From Petroclostridium xylanilyticum (GTDB lineage Bacteria > Bacillota > Clostridia > SK-Y3), in NCBI RefSeq assembly GCF_002252565.1, contig NZ_NPML01000019.1, forward strand, positions 62,001 through 126,000: a stretch of 64,000 nucleotides of DNA. Reading direction: 5' to 3'. Each line of letters opens with the position of its first letter. The stretch's first letter is position 1. The notes under the pieces were generated by a model. It searched no databases. It had not been told where the DNA came from and saw nothing but the letters and a program-made list of their open reading frames with translations. This document shows, one piece after another, positions 24,991-33,300 of this stretch. A program made the translations under genes and the position numbers.

Positions 24991-26277
24991 TTATTTTCTG
25001 CTGGCAAGCGCCACAAAGGGTGATACTGACGCGCTGCCCTTATATGGCTGCAAGGGCTTATTCCAGATGGGCTGCCCGTCTACCCTGTAAATGAACCTGT
25101 AAACGTTCTCGTCATACAGGAACCTTACATGGATGGAGGAAGCCGCATTGATACCGCCCTTGTCGATTAAAAGGTACTGAGACATATCCGCCAGGATGAT
25201 GTCTCCCACCTCCCCTGCTGCCGAGCACTGTTCAAGAGGTACTACCGGTCTTCCGAAAAGTGTCGCATAAGGTGCTTCCGAAAGTCCACCTGCCGGGATA
25301 TATACCGGCACATCACCGATTTTCATGGTAAATAAGAGCGGCTCAATCTCCTGATTGATATACCACACAGCATTTGTCCTACTTCTACCCCAGAGTCTTG
25401 ACCACATGTTGAAGAGGTTTTCCACCCTGATCAGCTCGGTCTGGCCGTTTTCCTTAGACACCTTCACCAAGGCATCGCTATTCAGAATGCCAAGGGGCTG
25501 CCCGGTACCGGTACCTGTCAGGATGGCATCATCTATCTTAAAGCCGAATTCCTCGGCAAAGCCCTGACGGAGTACACTCTCCAAGGCTGCCGCATCCTGC
25601 AGGAGCTCGTCGGTTGCGTAGCAAAGGCCGGTCAATTTCTTCAGGGACAAATCCATCACTCTGAATTTGGGCTTGGAGGCGATAAGCTGGTCAGCCTCGT
25701 TCTCCCAGTAGGTCTGAATGCCACCCCAGCGTGCGCCGTTGGCGCGGCTTGTCTCGTCTACGCCGTTGATTTTCAGCCCGTTGGCGTTGGTGGACAAGGG
25801 AATCTTACTGACCCTTGAAGCGAGAACCCCTGTCTCATAGGTGCGCTTTAAAAGGTCTGTGACAAAGTCCTGCTGGACCAGAAAACCGCCGTCAGAGGGT
25901 ACGCTCTCGGAAAGACCGCTGGCGGCTCTTGTGGTAAGCCTCGGGTCAATACGGCCATCCGGCGCCGCCGCCCGGTACACAGCCAACATCTGCTCGCCGA
26001 AGCTGGCAAAGCGTTGCTCTCCTAAAGCTACCGTCGCCTTGGGATTGGGCCTTGCAGGCTCCATGTCCCTTTCCTCCGGCTGCTCCTCTTCCTCCATCAG
26101 CGCCCTGGTGCGGGCAATTGTGTCGTCCCATCTTTTCATTTCCTCCTCAAGCTGCTTGACCAACTTTTCCTCTTCCTCAGTCAGAAATCGGCCTTCAGCC
26201 TGAGCCTTCTCAAGAATGGCAAGGGCCCTAAGCCTTGCATCCTTTTTACGTGCTTCCATTTCCTTGATTTTGTTCAT
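24991..26277 (-). CDS. HK97-type major capsid protein
   Basis: 428 residues from ATG at 26277 (AGGAGG upstream). Residues 1-75 are the coiled-coil scaffolding delta domain (EMEARKKDARLRALAILEKA, LTEEEEKLVKQLEEEMKRWD). Then comes the HK97 fold with ASGLSESVPSDGGFLVQQDF, WENEADQLIASKPKFRVMDL, DAILTGTGTGQPLGILNSDA and the C-terminal VRFLYDENVYRFIYRVDGQP. The delta domain is removed by the protease encoded upstream. Confidence 0.95.
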   Translation of the reverse strand: MNKIKEMEARKKDARLRALAILEKAQAEGRFLTEEEEKLVKQLEEEMKRWDDTIARTRALMEEEEQPEERDMEPARPNPKATVALGEQRFASFGEQMLAVYRAAAPDGRIDPRLTTRAASGLSESVPSDGGFLVQQDFVTDLLKRTYETGVLASRVSKIPLSTNANGLKINGVDETSRANGARWGGIQTYWENEADQLIASKPKFRVMDLSLKKLTGLCYATDELLQDAAALESVLRQGFAEEFGFKIDDAILTGTGTGQPLGILNSDALVKVSKENGQTELIRVENLFNMWSRLWGRSRTNAVWYINQEIEPLLFTMKIGDVPVYIPAGGLSEAPYATLFGRPVVPLEQCSAAGEVGDIILADMSQYLLIDKGGINAASSIHVRFLYDENVYRFIYRVDGQPIWNKPLQPYKGSASVSPFVALASRK

Positions 26278-26294
26278 AGCACTTTTACCTCCTG

Positions 26295-26939
26295 TCAAAA
26301 TAGTTGTATTTTCCGTTTTATCAGTTCCAACCGCTGCCTTGCGCGAGACTCCTCCGCCTCGGACACTTCCTTTAAATGCCTCTCATAGCTTAAAAGGGCG
26401 CCTCTTACGCCGACATCAGTCTGGGGGTATGCCGGAAAGGTTACCGGAGAAACGTCAAAAAGCTTTACCTTATGAAGCTCCCTGATATCACCGCCGTCCT
26501 CGGTGCCCCAACGGTCCTCAATAACTAAAAAACCGAAGGACATTTGCGAAATGTCTCCTCGGTCTATGCTGACTAACAAATCTTTTGCCCATTGCGTTTC
26601 CGGAGGTGTTATCCTTACCAAAAGCCCCTTTTGCGTTTCCTTAAGTTCAAGAGTGCCTGAACGGTTCCTGCCCAGCACATAGTTTGGATCATGGTTAAAC
26701 AGCGCCCGTATGTCATCCACCTGAATGGTCTCCTTGAAGGCGCCCGGCATTACCTTTTCCCGGAAGGAAAACATGCCGCCAAGCTCCTCCGACCACTGGT
26801 TGAAAACAGCGGCATGGCCCTCAATGATGGGCTTTGTCGCTTCTTCATCACCCTCGCTAAGTACCCTGAGCTCCGTCATGGATACCGTTCTTCTCTCCAG
26901 CTGCGCTGGCTCAGCCTGTCTTCTTTTCTGTTTGTCCAT
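26295..26939 (-). CDS. HK97 family prohead protease
   Basis: 214 residues with IIEGHAAVFNQWSEELGGMF, the catalytic His in ALFNHDPNYVLGRNRSGTLE, Ser in DISQMSFGFLV and an ending of FDVSPVTFPAYPQTDVGVRG. These are the standard U35 protease motifs. It overlaps the portal gene by 29 bases. Role: maturation of the procapsid. Confidence 0.95.
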   Translation of the reverse strand: MDKQKRRQAEPAQLERRTVSMTELRVLSEGDEEATKPIIEGHAAVFNQWSEELGGMFSFREKVMPGAFKETIQVDDIRALFNHDPNYVLGRNRSGTLELKETQKGLLVRITPPETQWAKDLLVSIDRGDISQMSFGFLVIEDRWGTEDGGDIRELHKVKLFDVSPVTFPAYPQTDVGVRGALLSYERHLKEVSEAEESRARQRLELIKRKIQLF

Positions 26940-28197
26940 TTAAGTTTTCACCTCCCTCTGTTTTACTGCCCACCAGAGAGACTGGCAGCATGTTGCCGTT
27001 CACAAGGTAAAGGTCGCCGCCTGCTTCCTCAGGGATCGGGTTCATATCCTCCAGTTCGCGGATGTCGTTGGCGCTGTACCAGCCGTTCTGGCGGCCAATG
27101 GCATAGCCTTCCATCCTTGTTTTGAAGTCGCCTCTTAAAAGTCCGTCAACGTTGAATTTAGGGAAATACAGCTTCCTTTCCTCGGGCAGCAGCAAATCTT
27201 TTATAATAGCCTGCTCCCAGCGCACCAGCCATGGCCTGATGGTATGCACCACAAAGTCGATGCTCTGATGCTCGATATTTGAGAAAGTAGCCCTCTCCAA
27301 GTCTCCTACAAGGTGGGGTGGTACCCTAAAGATACGGCAAATTTCGTTAAGCTGGAATTTGCGGGTTTCAAGAAACTGTGCATCCTCCGGCGGTATGCCG
27401 ATTTCATGGTACTTCATGCCCTCCTCAAGAACTGCTATCTTGTGGGAGTTCTGAAGCCCTTTATATACCTCCTCCCAGGATTTTCTCAGCTTCTCCGGGT
27501 CCTTTACCACCCCTGGATGCTCAAGGATTCCTCCCGGGCGCGCCCCGTTGCCGAAAAACCTCGCGCCGAATTCTTCGGTCGCCAGCGCAAGCCCGATGGC
27601 TTCTCTCGCCATGGCAATTGGAGATAAACCTTTCACCCCGTCAAAGCCTAAACCCGGAATATGGAATATTTGTTCAGGCTTGTACTCAGTGGTTTTCATA
27701 CCTTCTGTATGCCTGTAAACCAGCTGCTTGGTTTTCTCATCCCGGATGATCTCCATGCCTGCGGGCGAAAGCGGCCATAGTTCCAGCACCTGTCCGCCCT
27801 TTCCCCGTACTATCTGCGCATAAGCGTTTCCCCACAATAAAAGCTGGGTCATTAGCACCTCCCGGAAGGTAAAGCTGGTCATCTCCGGATTGGGCATATC
27901 GTGAAGTATTGAATATAAAGGATGGGTAGTAACCTTTTCCTTGCCCCGGTCAAGCCTCCTGTACAAGGGCAGGGGCAGGCTGGCCACCGTCTCGGCAATC
28001 ACTCGGACACAGGCATAAACGCCAGTTACGCGCATTGCGGTTTCCTCATTTACCCTGACACCTGCAGTAGAAGCCATACCTGTACCGATATCCTCTCCCA
28101 GCAGGAATGCCTTCAGCCTGTCGCTTATAGGATTGTCCCGCCTGTCGTTAGGACCTGCTCTTGGTTGAAAAAATCTTGATAATATCGATAGTTTCAT
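26911..28197 (-). CDS. Phage portal protein
   Basis: 428 residues from ATG at 28197 with CAGGAGG upstream; a longer upstream frame lacks a site. Contains VTGVYACVRVIAETVASLPL, LYRRLDRGKEKVTTHPLYSI, LLLWGNAYAQIVRGKGGQVL, IFHIPGLGFDGVKGLSPIAM and FRVPPHLVGDLERATFSNIE, the full signature of HK97-type portals. It forms the dodecameric ring through which DNA is packaged. Confidence 0.96.
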   Translation of the reverse strand: MKLSILSRFFQPRAGPNDRRDNPISDRLKAFLLGEDIGTGMASTAGVRVNEETAMRVTGVYACVRVIAETVASLPLPLYRRLDRGKEKVTTHPLYSILHDMPNPEMTSFTFREVLMTQLLLWGNAYAQIVRGKGGQVLELWPLSPAGMEIIRDEKTKQLVYRHTEGMKTTEYKPEQIFHIPGLGFDGVKGLSPIAMAREAIGLALATEEFGARFFGNGARPGGILEHPGVVKDPEKLRKSWEEVYKGLQNSHKIAVLEEGMKYHEIGIPPEDAQFLETRKFQLNEICRIFRVPPHLVGDLERATFSNIEHQSIDFVVHTIRPWLVRWEQAIIKDLLLPEERKLYFPKFNVDGLLRGDFKTRMEGYAIGRQNGWYSANDIRELEDMNPIPEEAGGDLYLVNGNMLPVSLVGSKTEGGENLNGQTEKKTG

Positions 28198-28222
28198 GCT
28201 CGTTCCTCCTGAAAAATAGGCA

Positions 28223-28249
28223 TAAAAAAAGCACCGTCTAAGCGATGCT
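28223..28249 (-). terminator. Intrinsic terminator after the toxin-antitoxin pair
   Basis: Minus strand AGCATCG, CTTAGA loop, CGGTGCT and then seven T. All seven pairs form (one is G-U). It lies between the ParE-like gene and the portal start, so the toxin-antitoxin pair is a separate unit inside the late operon. Confidence 0.7.
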
Positions 28250-28279
28250 CTTACCAATCAAAAATCTTATATTTGATAA

Positions 28280-28612
28280 TCAGTTGTCTTCTTCCTCTGC
28301 AACATCCCCAAAGAGGATTCGCATAAAATCTCGTCTGCCATATAGCACTCTGTCCACATATACAGTATCATTTTCATAACGGTAAAAAGCTGTATATTGC
28401 CCACACACAAGGTAATGATAGCTTGTTTCAATTTTAATAACAGAGGACAAGGGCGCTCCAATCAACGGGAATTCCATAAGATCTCTGAATCGTTTGGTGA
28501 TTTTGGCCAGCACATTCGTTGCTGCTGTAGGATTACCTAATTCCTCGGAGATATATTCTTTTATCTCCAGCATATCCTTTTGCGCTTTGGGCGAGATTTT
28601 AAGATTAACCAT
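28280..28612 (-). CDS. ParE/RelE-type toxin
   Basis: 110 residues: LKISPKAQKDMLEIKEYISE, ELGNPTAATNVLAKITKRFR, DLMEFPLIGAPLSS and YHYLVCGQYTAFYRYENDTV, YVDRVLYGRRDFMRIL. This is the ParE branch of the RelE/ParE fold (Y..F.Y....I.V..I...R.D). The gene overlaps the antitoxin gene by eight bases. The substrate is either gyrase (ParE) or mRNA on the ribosome (RelE); sequence alone cannot decide. Confidence 0.9.
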   Translation of the reverse strand: MVNLKISPKAQKDMLEIKEYISEELGNPTAATNVLAKITKRFRDLMEFPLIGAPLSSVIKIETSYHYLVCGQYTAFYRYENDTVYVDRVLYGRRDFMRILFGDVAEEEDN

Positions 28613-28859
28613 TCGTTACCCCCAGGGATGCTTCTAGTTCATCAATGGTTAGCCATCCATTTTCCTGCCCCGCCTTTTCACCTTTAGCAAGTTCAGTAAG
28701 CAATTTTAATTTTGCCTGCATTTTTTCATATTCCTGCATATCCATAACCACATAGCGGCCACGGCCATTTTTTGTTAAAAAGACCGGTGAACCCTCCTCT
28801 ATGCTGCGCAACACTTCATTGTAATTCCTTAAATCGGAAATCGGCTTAATGTTAGGCAT
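28605..28859 (-). CDS. Phd/YefM-type antitoxin
   Basis: 84 residues from ATG at 28859, with AAAGGAGA upstream. PNIKPISDLRNYNEVLRSIE, then GSPVFLTKNGRGRYVVMDMQ and EYEKMQAKLKLL are the Phd/YefM signature: DNA-binding N terminus and toxin-covering helix. The pair sits between terminase and portal genes and is probably a stabilising cargo. Confidence 0.92.
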   Translation of the reverse strand: MPNIKPISDLRNYNEVLRSIEEGSPVFLTKNGRGRYVVMDMQEYEKMQAKLKLLTELAKGEKAGQENGWLTIDELEASLGVTNG

Positions 28860-29003
28860 AATAAATCTCCTTTCCCTTTTTGCTGTTATTATTATAGCAA
28901 TATTCTTCGTAAGATACAACAGCAACGATGAAGGGACTTAGAATATTTATACCTGAAGCCCTCAAATCTTCAATAAAAAATAAATTAAAGTTTTTCTATA
29001 GTG

Positions 29004-29045
29004 TTGACATTTATTTTTACATATGTGATAATACATATGTAAAAA
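29004..29045 (+). promoter_or_regulatory. Sigma-A promoter inside a perfect 13-bp inverted repeat
   Basis: TTGACA (29004-29009), 17-bp spacer and GATAAT (29027-29032) form a near-consensus promoter for the plus-strand gene at 29068. TTTTTACATATGT (29014-29026) and ACATATGTAAAAA (29033-29045) are exact inverse copies placed symmetrically on each side of the -10 hexamer. A dimeric repressor bound here would block RNA polymerase fully. Confidence 0.85.
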
Positions 29046-29067
29046 TCTTTTTTAGGAGGGATAACCT

Positions 29068-29481
29068 ATGAAAGCATCATTTAGGGATTTTATTGCCCAA
29101 AACCCAAACTGTAAAAAATATGACGGCAATCCGGAAGCAATCCATATTTTTGAAAACATCCTGTCAAAGGACGATAACATTATCGCAATGATAGACGCAA
29201 CCGAAGCAGACAAACCAGCTTTATCTGCCTGCATTCAAGAAGTAGAAAATTATTATAAAAATCTCCCATCACCTACTTTTGATTTAACTGATAATTTCAC
29301 AAAACAGGCACTGGGACGGATGGTAAAAACTATCTTAGAACCTTTTGGCTATCAGCCCGATACGCAAAAAGACATGCCAAAATCCTGCTCTGCTGAATTT
29401 GTAACATCAGCCACTGTTTACAAATATGTTGGAAATGCTACCATGAGGGTTGTTCGAAAAATAGAGGAAATTAACAAATAA
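29068..29481 (+). CDS. Unknown 137-residue protein under its own repressed promoter
   Basis: 137 residues; AGGAGGGA precedes the ATG. The sequence is soluble and mixed alpha/beta: MKASFRDFIAQNPNCKKYDG, NPEAIHIFENILSKDDNIIA, LGRMVKTILEPFGYQPDTQK and a C-terminal SATVYKYVGNATMRVVRKIE. No family is recognised, although the C-terminal half reads like a short beta-hairpin domain seen in other Firmicutes hypothetical proteins. It is the only plus-strand gene in the late prophage region and ends five bases from the convergent terminase gene. Its strong promoter sits in a perfect operator. This suggests a lysogenically expressed or inducible cargo gene. Confidence 0.75.
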   Translation: MKASFRDFIAQNPNCKKYDGNPEAIHIFENILSKDDNIIAMIDATEADKPALSACIQEVENYYKNLPSPTFDLTDNFTKQALGRMVKTILEPFGYQPDTQKDMPKSCSAEFVTSATVYKYVGNATMRVVRKIEEINK

Positions 29482-29486
29482 AAATT

Positions 29487-31031
29487 CTATAGCACAAGAA
29501 TCCCTCTGTTGTCATACACAGACCCTCTTTTCTGATGCCTAACTGCTCTATCGAGAGCCATTATAAGCGCAACAGCACCGTCAATACGCTCGGTGCTTTT
29601 TTCTTTGTCCGGCTTGATATTGCCTGCCGGGTCGGTTTTAACATAGATATTGTCCATCATCCAGCGCAGCACCGGGTGTCCGCCATGGGCGATTTTCCCT
29701 TCCAGTACCAGCTTCATAAGTTCCTTGGTGGGCGGTGACATATCCTTATACCCTTGCCCGAAGGGCACTACCGTAAAGCCCATGCCCTCAAGGTTTTGCA
29801 CCATCTGGACCGCCCCCCAGCGGTCAAAGGCAATTTCTTTGATGTTATATTTGGTGCCCAGTTCTTCAATAAAGGCTTCAATGAAGCCATAGTGCACAAC
29901 ATTTCCCTCAGTGGTTTTAAGATACCCTTGTCTTTCCCACACATCATAGGGCACATGGTCACGCCGCACCCGAATCTGAAGGTTCTCCTCCGGAATCCAG
30001 AAAAAGGGTAGCACCTGATACTTGTCCTCCTCCGCCTCCGGTGGAAATACCAGCACGAAGGCAGTTATGTCTGTCGTAGAGGATAAGTCTAAGCCTCCAT
30101 AGCAAATTCGCCCTCGGAGTTCCTCCGCATTAACGGGAAAGGTGCAGGCATCCCATTTGTCCATCTGCATCCACCTGACCGACTGCTTCACCCATTGGTT
30201 TAACCTAAGCTGCCGGAATAGGTTTTCCTCAGCTGGATTATCTTTAGCGCTGTTAAAGGCATCCCGCAGCTTTTCAATATCCACCGTTACGCCAAGTGAA
30301 GGGTTAGCCTTGTACCAGTTTCTTTCATCTGTCCAGTCGTCATTATCATCAATGCCGTAGATGACAGGATAAAAGGTAGGGTCAATTTTCCGCCCCTTTA
30401 AAATATCCTCCGCCTTTTGGTGGATCTCCCAGCAGATGCTGTTACGGTCAGTCCCTGCGGTAGTTATGAGGAAAAACAATGGCTGCATCCGGGCATCACC
30501 GGAACCTTTGGTCATAACATCGTACAGTTCCCTTGTTGGTTGGGCATGCAGCTCATCGAATACCACACCATGGACGTTTAGTCCATGCTTGGTATAGGCT
30601 TCAGCCGAGAGTACCTGATAAAAGCTGTTGAGCGGTGTATATACTAGCCGTTTCTGAGAGAGCACCGGTTTGATTCTCTTTTTCAGGGCCGGACACTGCT
30701 CCACCATATCCACCGCAACATCAAAAACAATGGAGGCCTGCTGCCTGTCAGAAGCACAACCGTAAACTTCCGCACCCCATTCACCATCAGCGCAGGTGAG
30801 GTAGAGAGCCACCGCTGCAGCCAGCTCACTTTTACCTTGCTTTTTCGGTATTTCCACATACGCGGTGTTATACTGCCTGTACCCGTTTTCCTTGACCGTT
30901 CCAAAAATATCCCGGATGATTTTGTCCTGCCAGGGGAGGAGTTCAAAGGGCACCCCATACCAGATGCCCTTGGTGTGCTTCAGATTTTGGATAAAGTCCA
31001 CCGCATGCTGCGCTTTCCTATCGTCATACAT
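29487..31031 (-). CDS. Terminase large subunit
   Basis: 514 residues. Walker A-like IPKKQGKSEL at 61-70, Walker B VVFDE at 156-160, coupling motif LITTAGTDRNSICWE, and a nuclease domain starting GGLDLSSTTDITAFVLVF with a later DRWGAVQMVQNLEGMGF and DNIYVKTDPAGNIKPDKEKS. It is a Terminase_1 family ATPase-nuclease that cuts and packages phage DNA. It is full length. Its start abuts the small subunit stop (one base overlap). Confidence 0.96.
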   Translation of the reverse strand: MYDDRKAQHAVDFIQNLKHTKGIWYGVPFELLPWQDKIIRDIFGTVKENGYRQYNTAYVEIPKKQGKSELAAAVALYLTCADGEWGAEVYGCASDRQQASIVFDVAVDMVEQCPALKKRIKPVLSQKRLVYTPLNSFYQVLSAEAYTKHGLNVHGVVFDELHAQPTRELYDVMTKGSGDARMQPLFFLITTAGTDRNSICWEIHQKAEDILKGRKIDPTFYPVIYGIDDNDDWTDERNWYKANPSLGVTVDIEKLRDAFNSAKDNPAEENLFRQLRLNQWVKQSVRWMQMDKWDACTFPVNAEELRGRICYGGLDLSSTTDITAFVLVFPPEAEEDKYQVLPFFWIPEENLQIRVRRDHVPYDVWERQGYLKTTEGNVVHYGFIEAFIEELGTKYNIKEIAFDRWGAVQMVQNLEGMGFTVVPFGQGYKDMSPPTKELMKLVLEGKIAHGGHPVLRWMMDNIYVKTDPAGNIKPDKEKSTERIDGAVALIMALDRAVRHQKRGSVYDNRGILVL

Positions 31032-31510
31032 TACCCGTTATGCCTCCTCATAAGCAGCTTTTCCATGGGGTCGGCGCTGTCTTTCATGGCATTATCAACG
31101 GCAATTCTGGAGCGGCTGGAAGGCGTAAGTCCAAATTCGGAACAGAAATCCCTCATTATCTTAAGGTAGGTCTGGGCGATGGATACCTGCGGCACCTGCT
31201 GGATATATCCCGACGGTGTCTTAAAAATGGTACCGTGCTTGGAGAGAAATTCCTCCGCCTCCTTCCAGCGTGCATAGGCCTGGCAATAGCCTGCAAAGGC
31301 TGCGGCATCCACCTGTGTCAGCACCCCCAGTTCCTCAAGCTGCTTGGACATTCTGCGCCACTCCTTCTTTGCCTCCGGCTCAAGCCAGGAAGGGCACTTC
31401 GGAGCCTTTTTCTCCGGTTTTGGCTCATTCATGTTAAGTGGACGCTTACCGGGATTTCCCTCGAGTACCTTAAGGGCTGTTGGCTTTGGTTTTCTTCCTC
31501 TGGTCGCCAT
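31031..31510 (-). CDS. Terminase small subunit (P27 family)
   Basis: 159 residues: GRKPKPTALKVLEGNPGKRP, LNMNEPKPEKKAPKCPSWLE, PEAKKEWRRMSKQLEELGVL, VDAAAFAGYCQAYARWKEAE and EFGLTPSSRSRIAV. These are standard P27/phage terminase small subunit motifs. It recognises the packaging site. Its upstream neighbour on the same strand has been lost, leaving only a terminator and a small gene scrap. Confidence 0.95.
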   Translation of the reverse strand: MATRGRKPKPTALKVLEGNPGKRPLNMNEPKPEKKAPKCPSWLEPEAKKEWRRMSKQLEELGVLTQVDAAAFAGYCQAYARWKEAEEFLSKHGTIFKTPSGYIQQVPQVSIAQTYLKIMRDFCSEFGLTPSSRSRIAVDNAMKDSADPMEKLLMRRHNG

Positions 31511-31544
31511 CGTCTTTCACCTCCCTCTTCATAAAAACAACATG

Positions 31545-31572
31545 AAAAAAGGAAGCCTTTACTTGGGCTTCC
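31545..31572 (-). terminator. Intrinsic terminator upstream of terS
   Basis: Minus strand GGAAGCCC, short loop, GGCTTCC, then TTTTTT. It lies just after the remnant at 31589-31672, consistent with the end of the lost early/middle operon before the terminase genes. Confidence 0.75.
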
Positions 31573-31588
31573 CTCGATTTTTTTCTCT

Positions 31589-31672
31589 TTAATATTTACG
31601 TGTTATTTTGCCCACTCGTAACCGGACTTCTCTAAAACCGCTGCATCGGGTGCATAAATTATATATGACCCA
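31589..31672 (-). pseudogene. Scrap of a small zinc-ribbon protein gene
   Basis: Minus strand reads YNLCTRCSGFREVRLRVGKI, TRKY and a stop; an in-frame TAA stands just before it and there is no start codon. CxxC followed by a basic strand resembles the small zinc-binding proteins often encoded before phage terminases. It is short, so chance cannot be excluded. Its own terminator follows at 31545-31572. Confidence 0.35.
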
Positions 31673-31704
31673 TTATCTGAAAAATTACCGTCTAGTTTAC
31701 AGTA

Positions 31705-31737
31705 GAAGATACTTTTTCACATATGTGATAAATCTTC
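31705..31737. promoter_or_regulatory. Palindromic site related to the operator at 29014-29045
   Basis: CACATATGTG (31718-31727) is a perfect palindrome, flanked by GAAGAT and ATCTTC. Thirteen bases, ACATATGTGATAA (31719-31731), are identical to 29019-29031 in the promoter operator of the plus-strand gene. It may be the remaining operator of a lost phage regulator gene. Confidence 0.4.
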
Positions 31738-31801
31738 CAGTAAAAATGGGTATAGTTACCCGATTGTTATATACATTTTTTTACATGGATATTATTTCAT
31801 A

Positions 31802-33163
31802 CTATTCGTTCACTACTTTTACAACGTCATCCCATTTGTGACTTTCATACTTTGCACGTAATGCAGCTATATACTGTCCACCATTGATACTCCAACGCAT
31901 TCCCGCCTGTTTCATCCTTTGTCCAATCACCATTTTGTTACCACTTTCTATCGCTCCGCTGCCTATATAATAGCCTTTTTCTTTAAAAGTTTTATAGCGT
32001 ATTCGCTCTCGGTTGTTTTCCATATATGTTGGAAGATTTACTACATTGTCTGGTAACTTTTTAATCTTAACCTTGTTTACAATTTTAATTGCTTCTTCAA
32101 TTTCATCATTGTTTACTCTATCCATTACTTCTTTTACCCACCTTTTACGGTTTATCTCATCTTCAGGATATAGTATTTTTGCATACTGATGAACATTCTC
32201 ACTTAAGTGATAGTAGTCAAGTATCCTTACTGCATCCGGAAATAATTCGTCGCACATGTTCCATATCCACTGTGCTCCATCTCCTATGACAACTACTTCT
32301 TTTAGTTTACCGTAACCTGCTCTGGCGGCTGCTGCAAATATTGCCTTTTTAAATTCTGTGACGCTTCCAAAATATGATACATATTCCTTTTTTACAATTT
32401 TGATATTATCTTCTCCGCGCTTAATTACATCCTTATCAGTAAACACCAACCCTAACTTCATTTCACGCCAAGTCGTACCGTTTTGCTCTATCCTTGTATT
32501 TAACTGCATTCCATCGGTAAATATATATAGCTTCCCGTCTTTTCGCTTAGCCGGTGGTAGTTCTGGTGCTGCTATTTCCGGTTTTTCATAAGCTTGTTGT
32601 GCTTTTTCCATCTCTTTTTCAAATACTTTTTTACCAATTTCTTCAGATACAATCTGTATTTGGGTTGGACTTACCTCTACTTTTAATAGCTTTTTCAAAA
32701 CTTCCGATGCTCTTTCAAAAGATGGAAGCAGTTGTGCTACATAGGTTATCACTTCTACCATTGCCTTTGTAATCCGATGCTTATCATCAATTTCAATAAG
32801 TTTATCAATAACACCATAGCCCTTATGACATCTCCTGCAATGAACAATATCTCGTGTAACTGGGATGTGCCCAAACATTGATAATATATTGGTTTGTGAA
32901 TTTTTCTTTACTGTGATCAGTTTCTTTCCGCAGCTGCAATATTCATCAACTTTAGTTACTACAATATTGGTAAGTAACGCCCCTGCCATACATAGTATCA
33001 ATTGCGTTACTGCTTTAATTGTTGCGCCTACCATCTTCTCAATACTATTGATGGTTAGCTGTCCTTCGTGCTCTTTTTTTATTGCTTCCTCAACAAAATT
33101 CCTTAAAATACCTTCGACTTTTATGAGATTTTGTGTTAAAATCTCATTGGTATTTTTGATCAT
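31802..33163 (-). CDS. ISLre2-like (UPF0236) transposase
   Basis: 453 residues. A zinc ribbon (DEYCSCGKKLITVKKN, DIVHCRRCHKGYGVID) is followed by a helical region (ITKAMVEVITYVAQLLPSFE, RASEVLKKLLKVEVSPTQIQ) and an RNase H-type core with KLYIFTDGMQLN, VVVIGDGAQWIWNMCDELFP, RILDYYHLSENVHQYAK and GYYIGSGAIESGNKMVIGQR MKQAGMRWS. These are the motifs of the ISLre2/UPF0236 transposase family, probably DDE type. The frame is intact. The insertion lies where phage early genes should be, so it may have taken part in their loss. Terminal inverted repeats were not resolved. Confidence 0.9.
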   Translation of the reverse strand: MIKNTNEILTQNLIKVEGILRNFVEEAIKKEHEGQLTINSIEKMVGATIKAVTQLILCMAGALLTNIVVTKVDEYCSCGKKLITVKKNSQTNILSMFGHIPVTRDIVHCRRCHKGYGVIDKLIEIDDKHRITKAMVEVITYVAQLLPSFERASEVLKKLLKVEVSPTQIQIVSEEIGKKVFEKEMEKAQQAYEKPEIAAPELPPAKRKDGKLYIFTDGMQLNTRIEQNGTTWREMKLGLVFTDKDVIKRGEDNIKIVKKEYVSYFGSVTEFKKAIFAAAARAGYGKLKEVVVIGDGAQWIWNMCDELFPDAVRILDYYHLSENVHQYAKILYPEDEINRKRWVKEVMDRVNNDEIEEAIKIVNKVKIKKLPDNVVNLPTYMENNRERIRYKTFKEKGYYIGSGAIESGNKMVIGQRMKQAGMRWSINGGQYIAALRAKYESHKWDDVVKVVNE

Positions 33164-33215
33164 AGTCTAAGACACCCCTTTTTAAAATTTAATTTACATG
33201 GGTATCTTAGACTAT
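33162..33215 (-). promoter_or_regulatory. Hairpin covering the transposase start codon and ribosome site
   Basis: GGGTATCTTAGACTAT (33200-33215) and ATAGTCTAAGACACCCC (33162-33178) are inverse copies (15 of 16). In the transposase mRNA this stem would bury AAGGGGTG and most of the AUG. Such hairpins limit transposase translation from outside transcripts in several IS families. Confidence 0.7.
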
Positions 33216-33300
33216 TTTTTTGTCTCTTTTCAAATGAAATTCTTTCCTTGGAATATTATTCATCAACTAGATTAAATGCACCCAAAGGTGGTTTTTACTT

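Larger units (their letters stand above)
7104..31510 (-). mobile_element. Defective siphovirus-type prophage (late genes and serine recombinases)
   Basis: A continuous minus-strand run gives packaging, head, connector, tail, lysis and recombinase genes in the standard order of Firmicutes siphoviruses. The gene structure is compact with frequent overlaps, and the DNA is visibly more G+C-rich than the flanks. No repressor, replication, single-strand binding or early regulatory gene is seen between the small terminase gene and the next host gene, so the element cannot replicate as a normal phage. Exact ends were not found. Confidence 0.8.
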
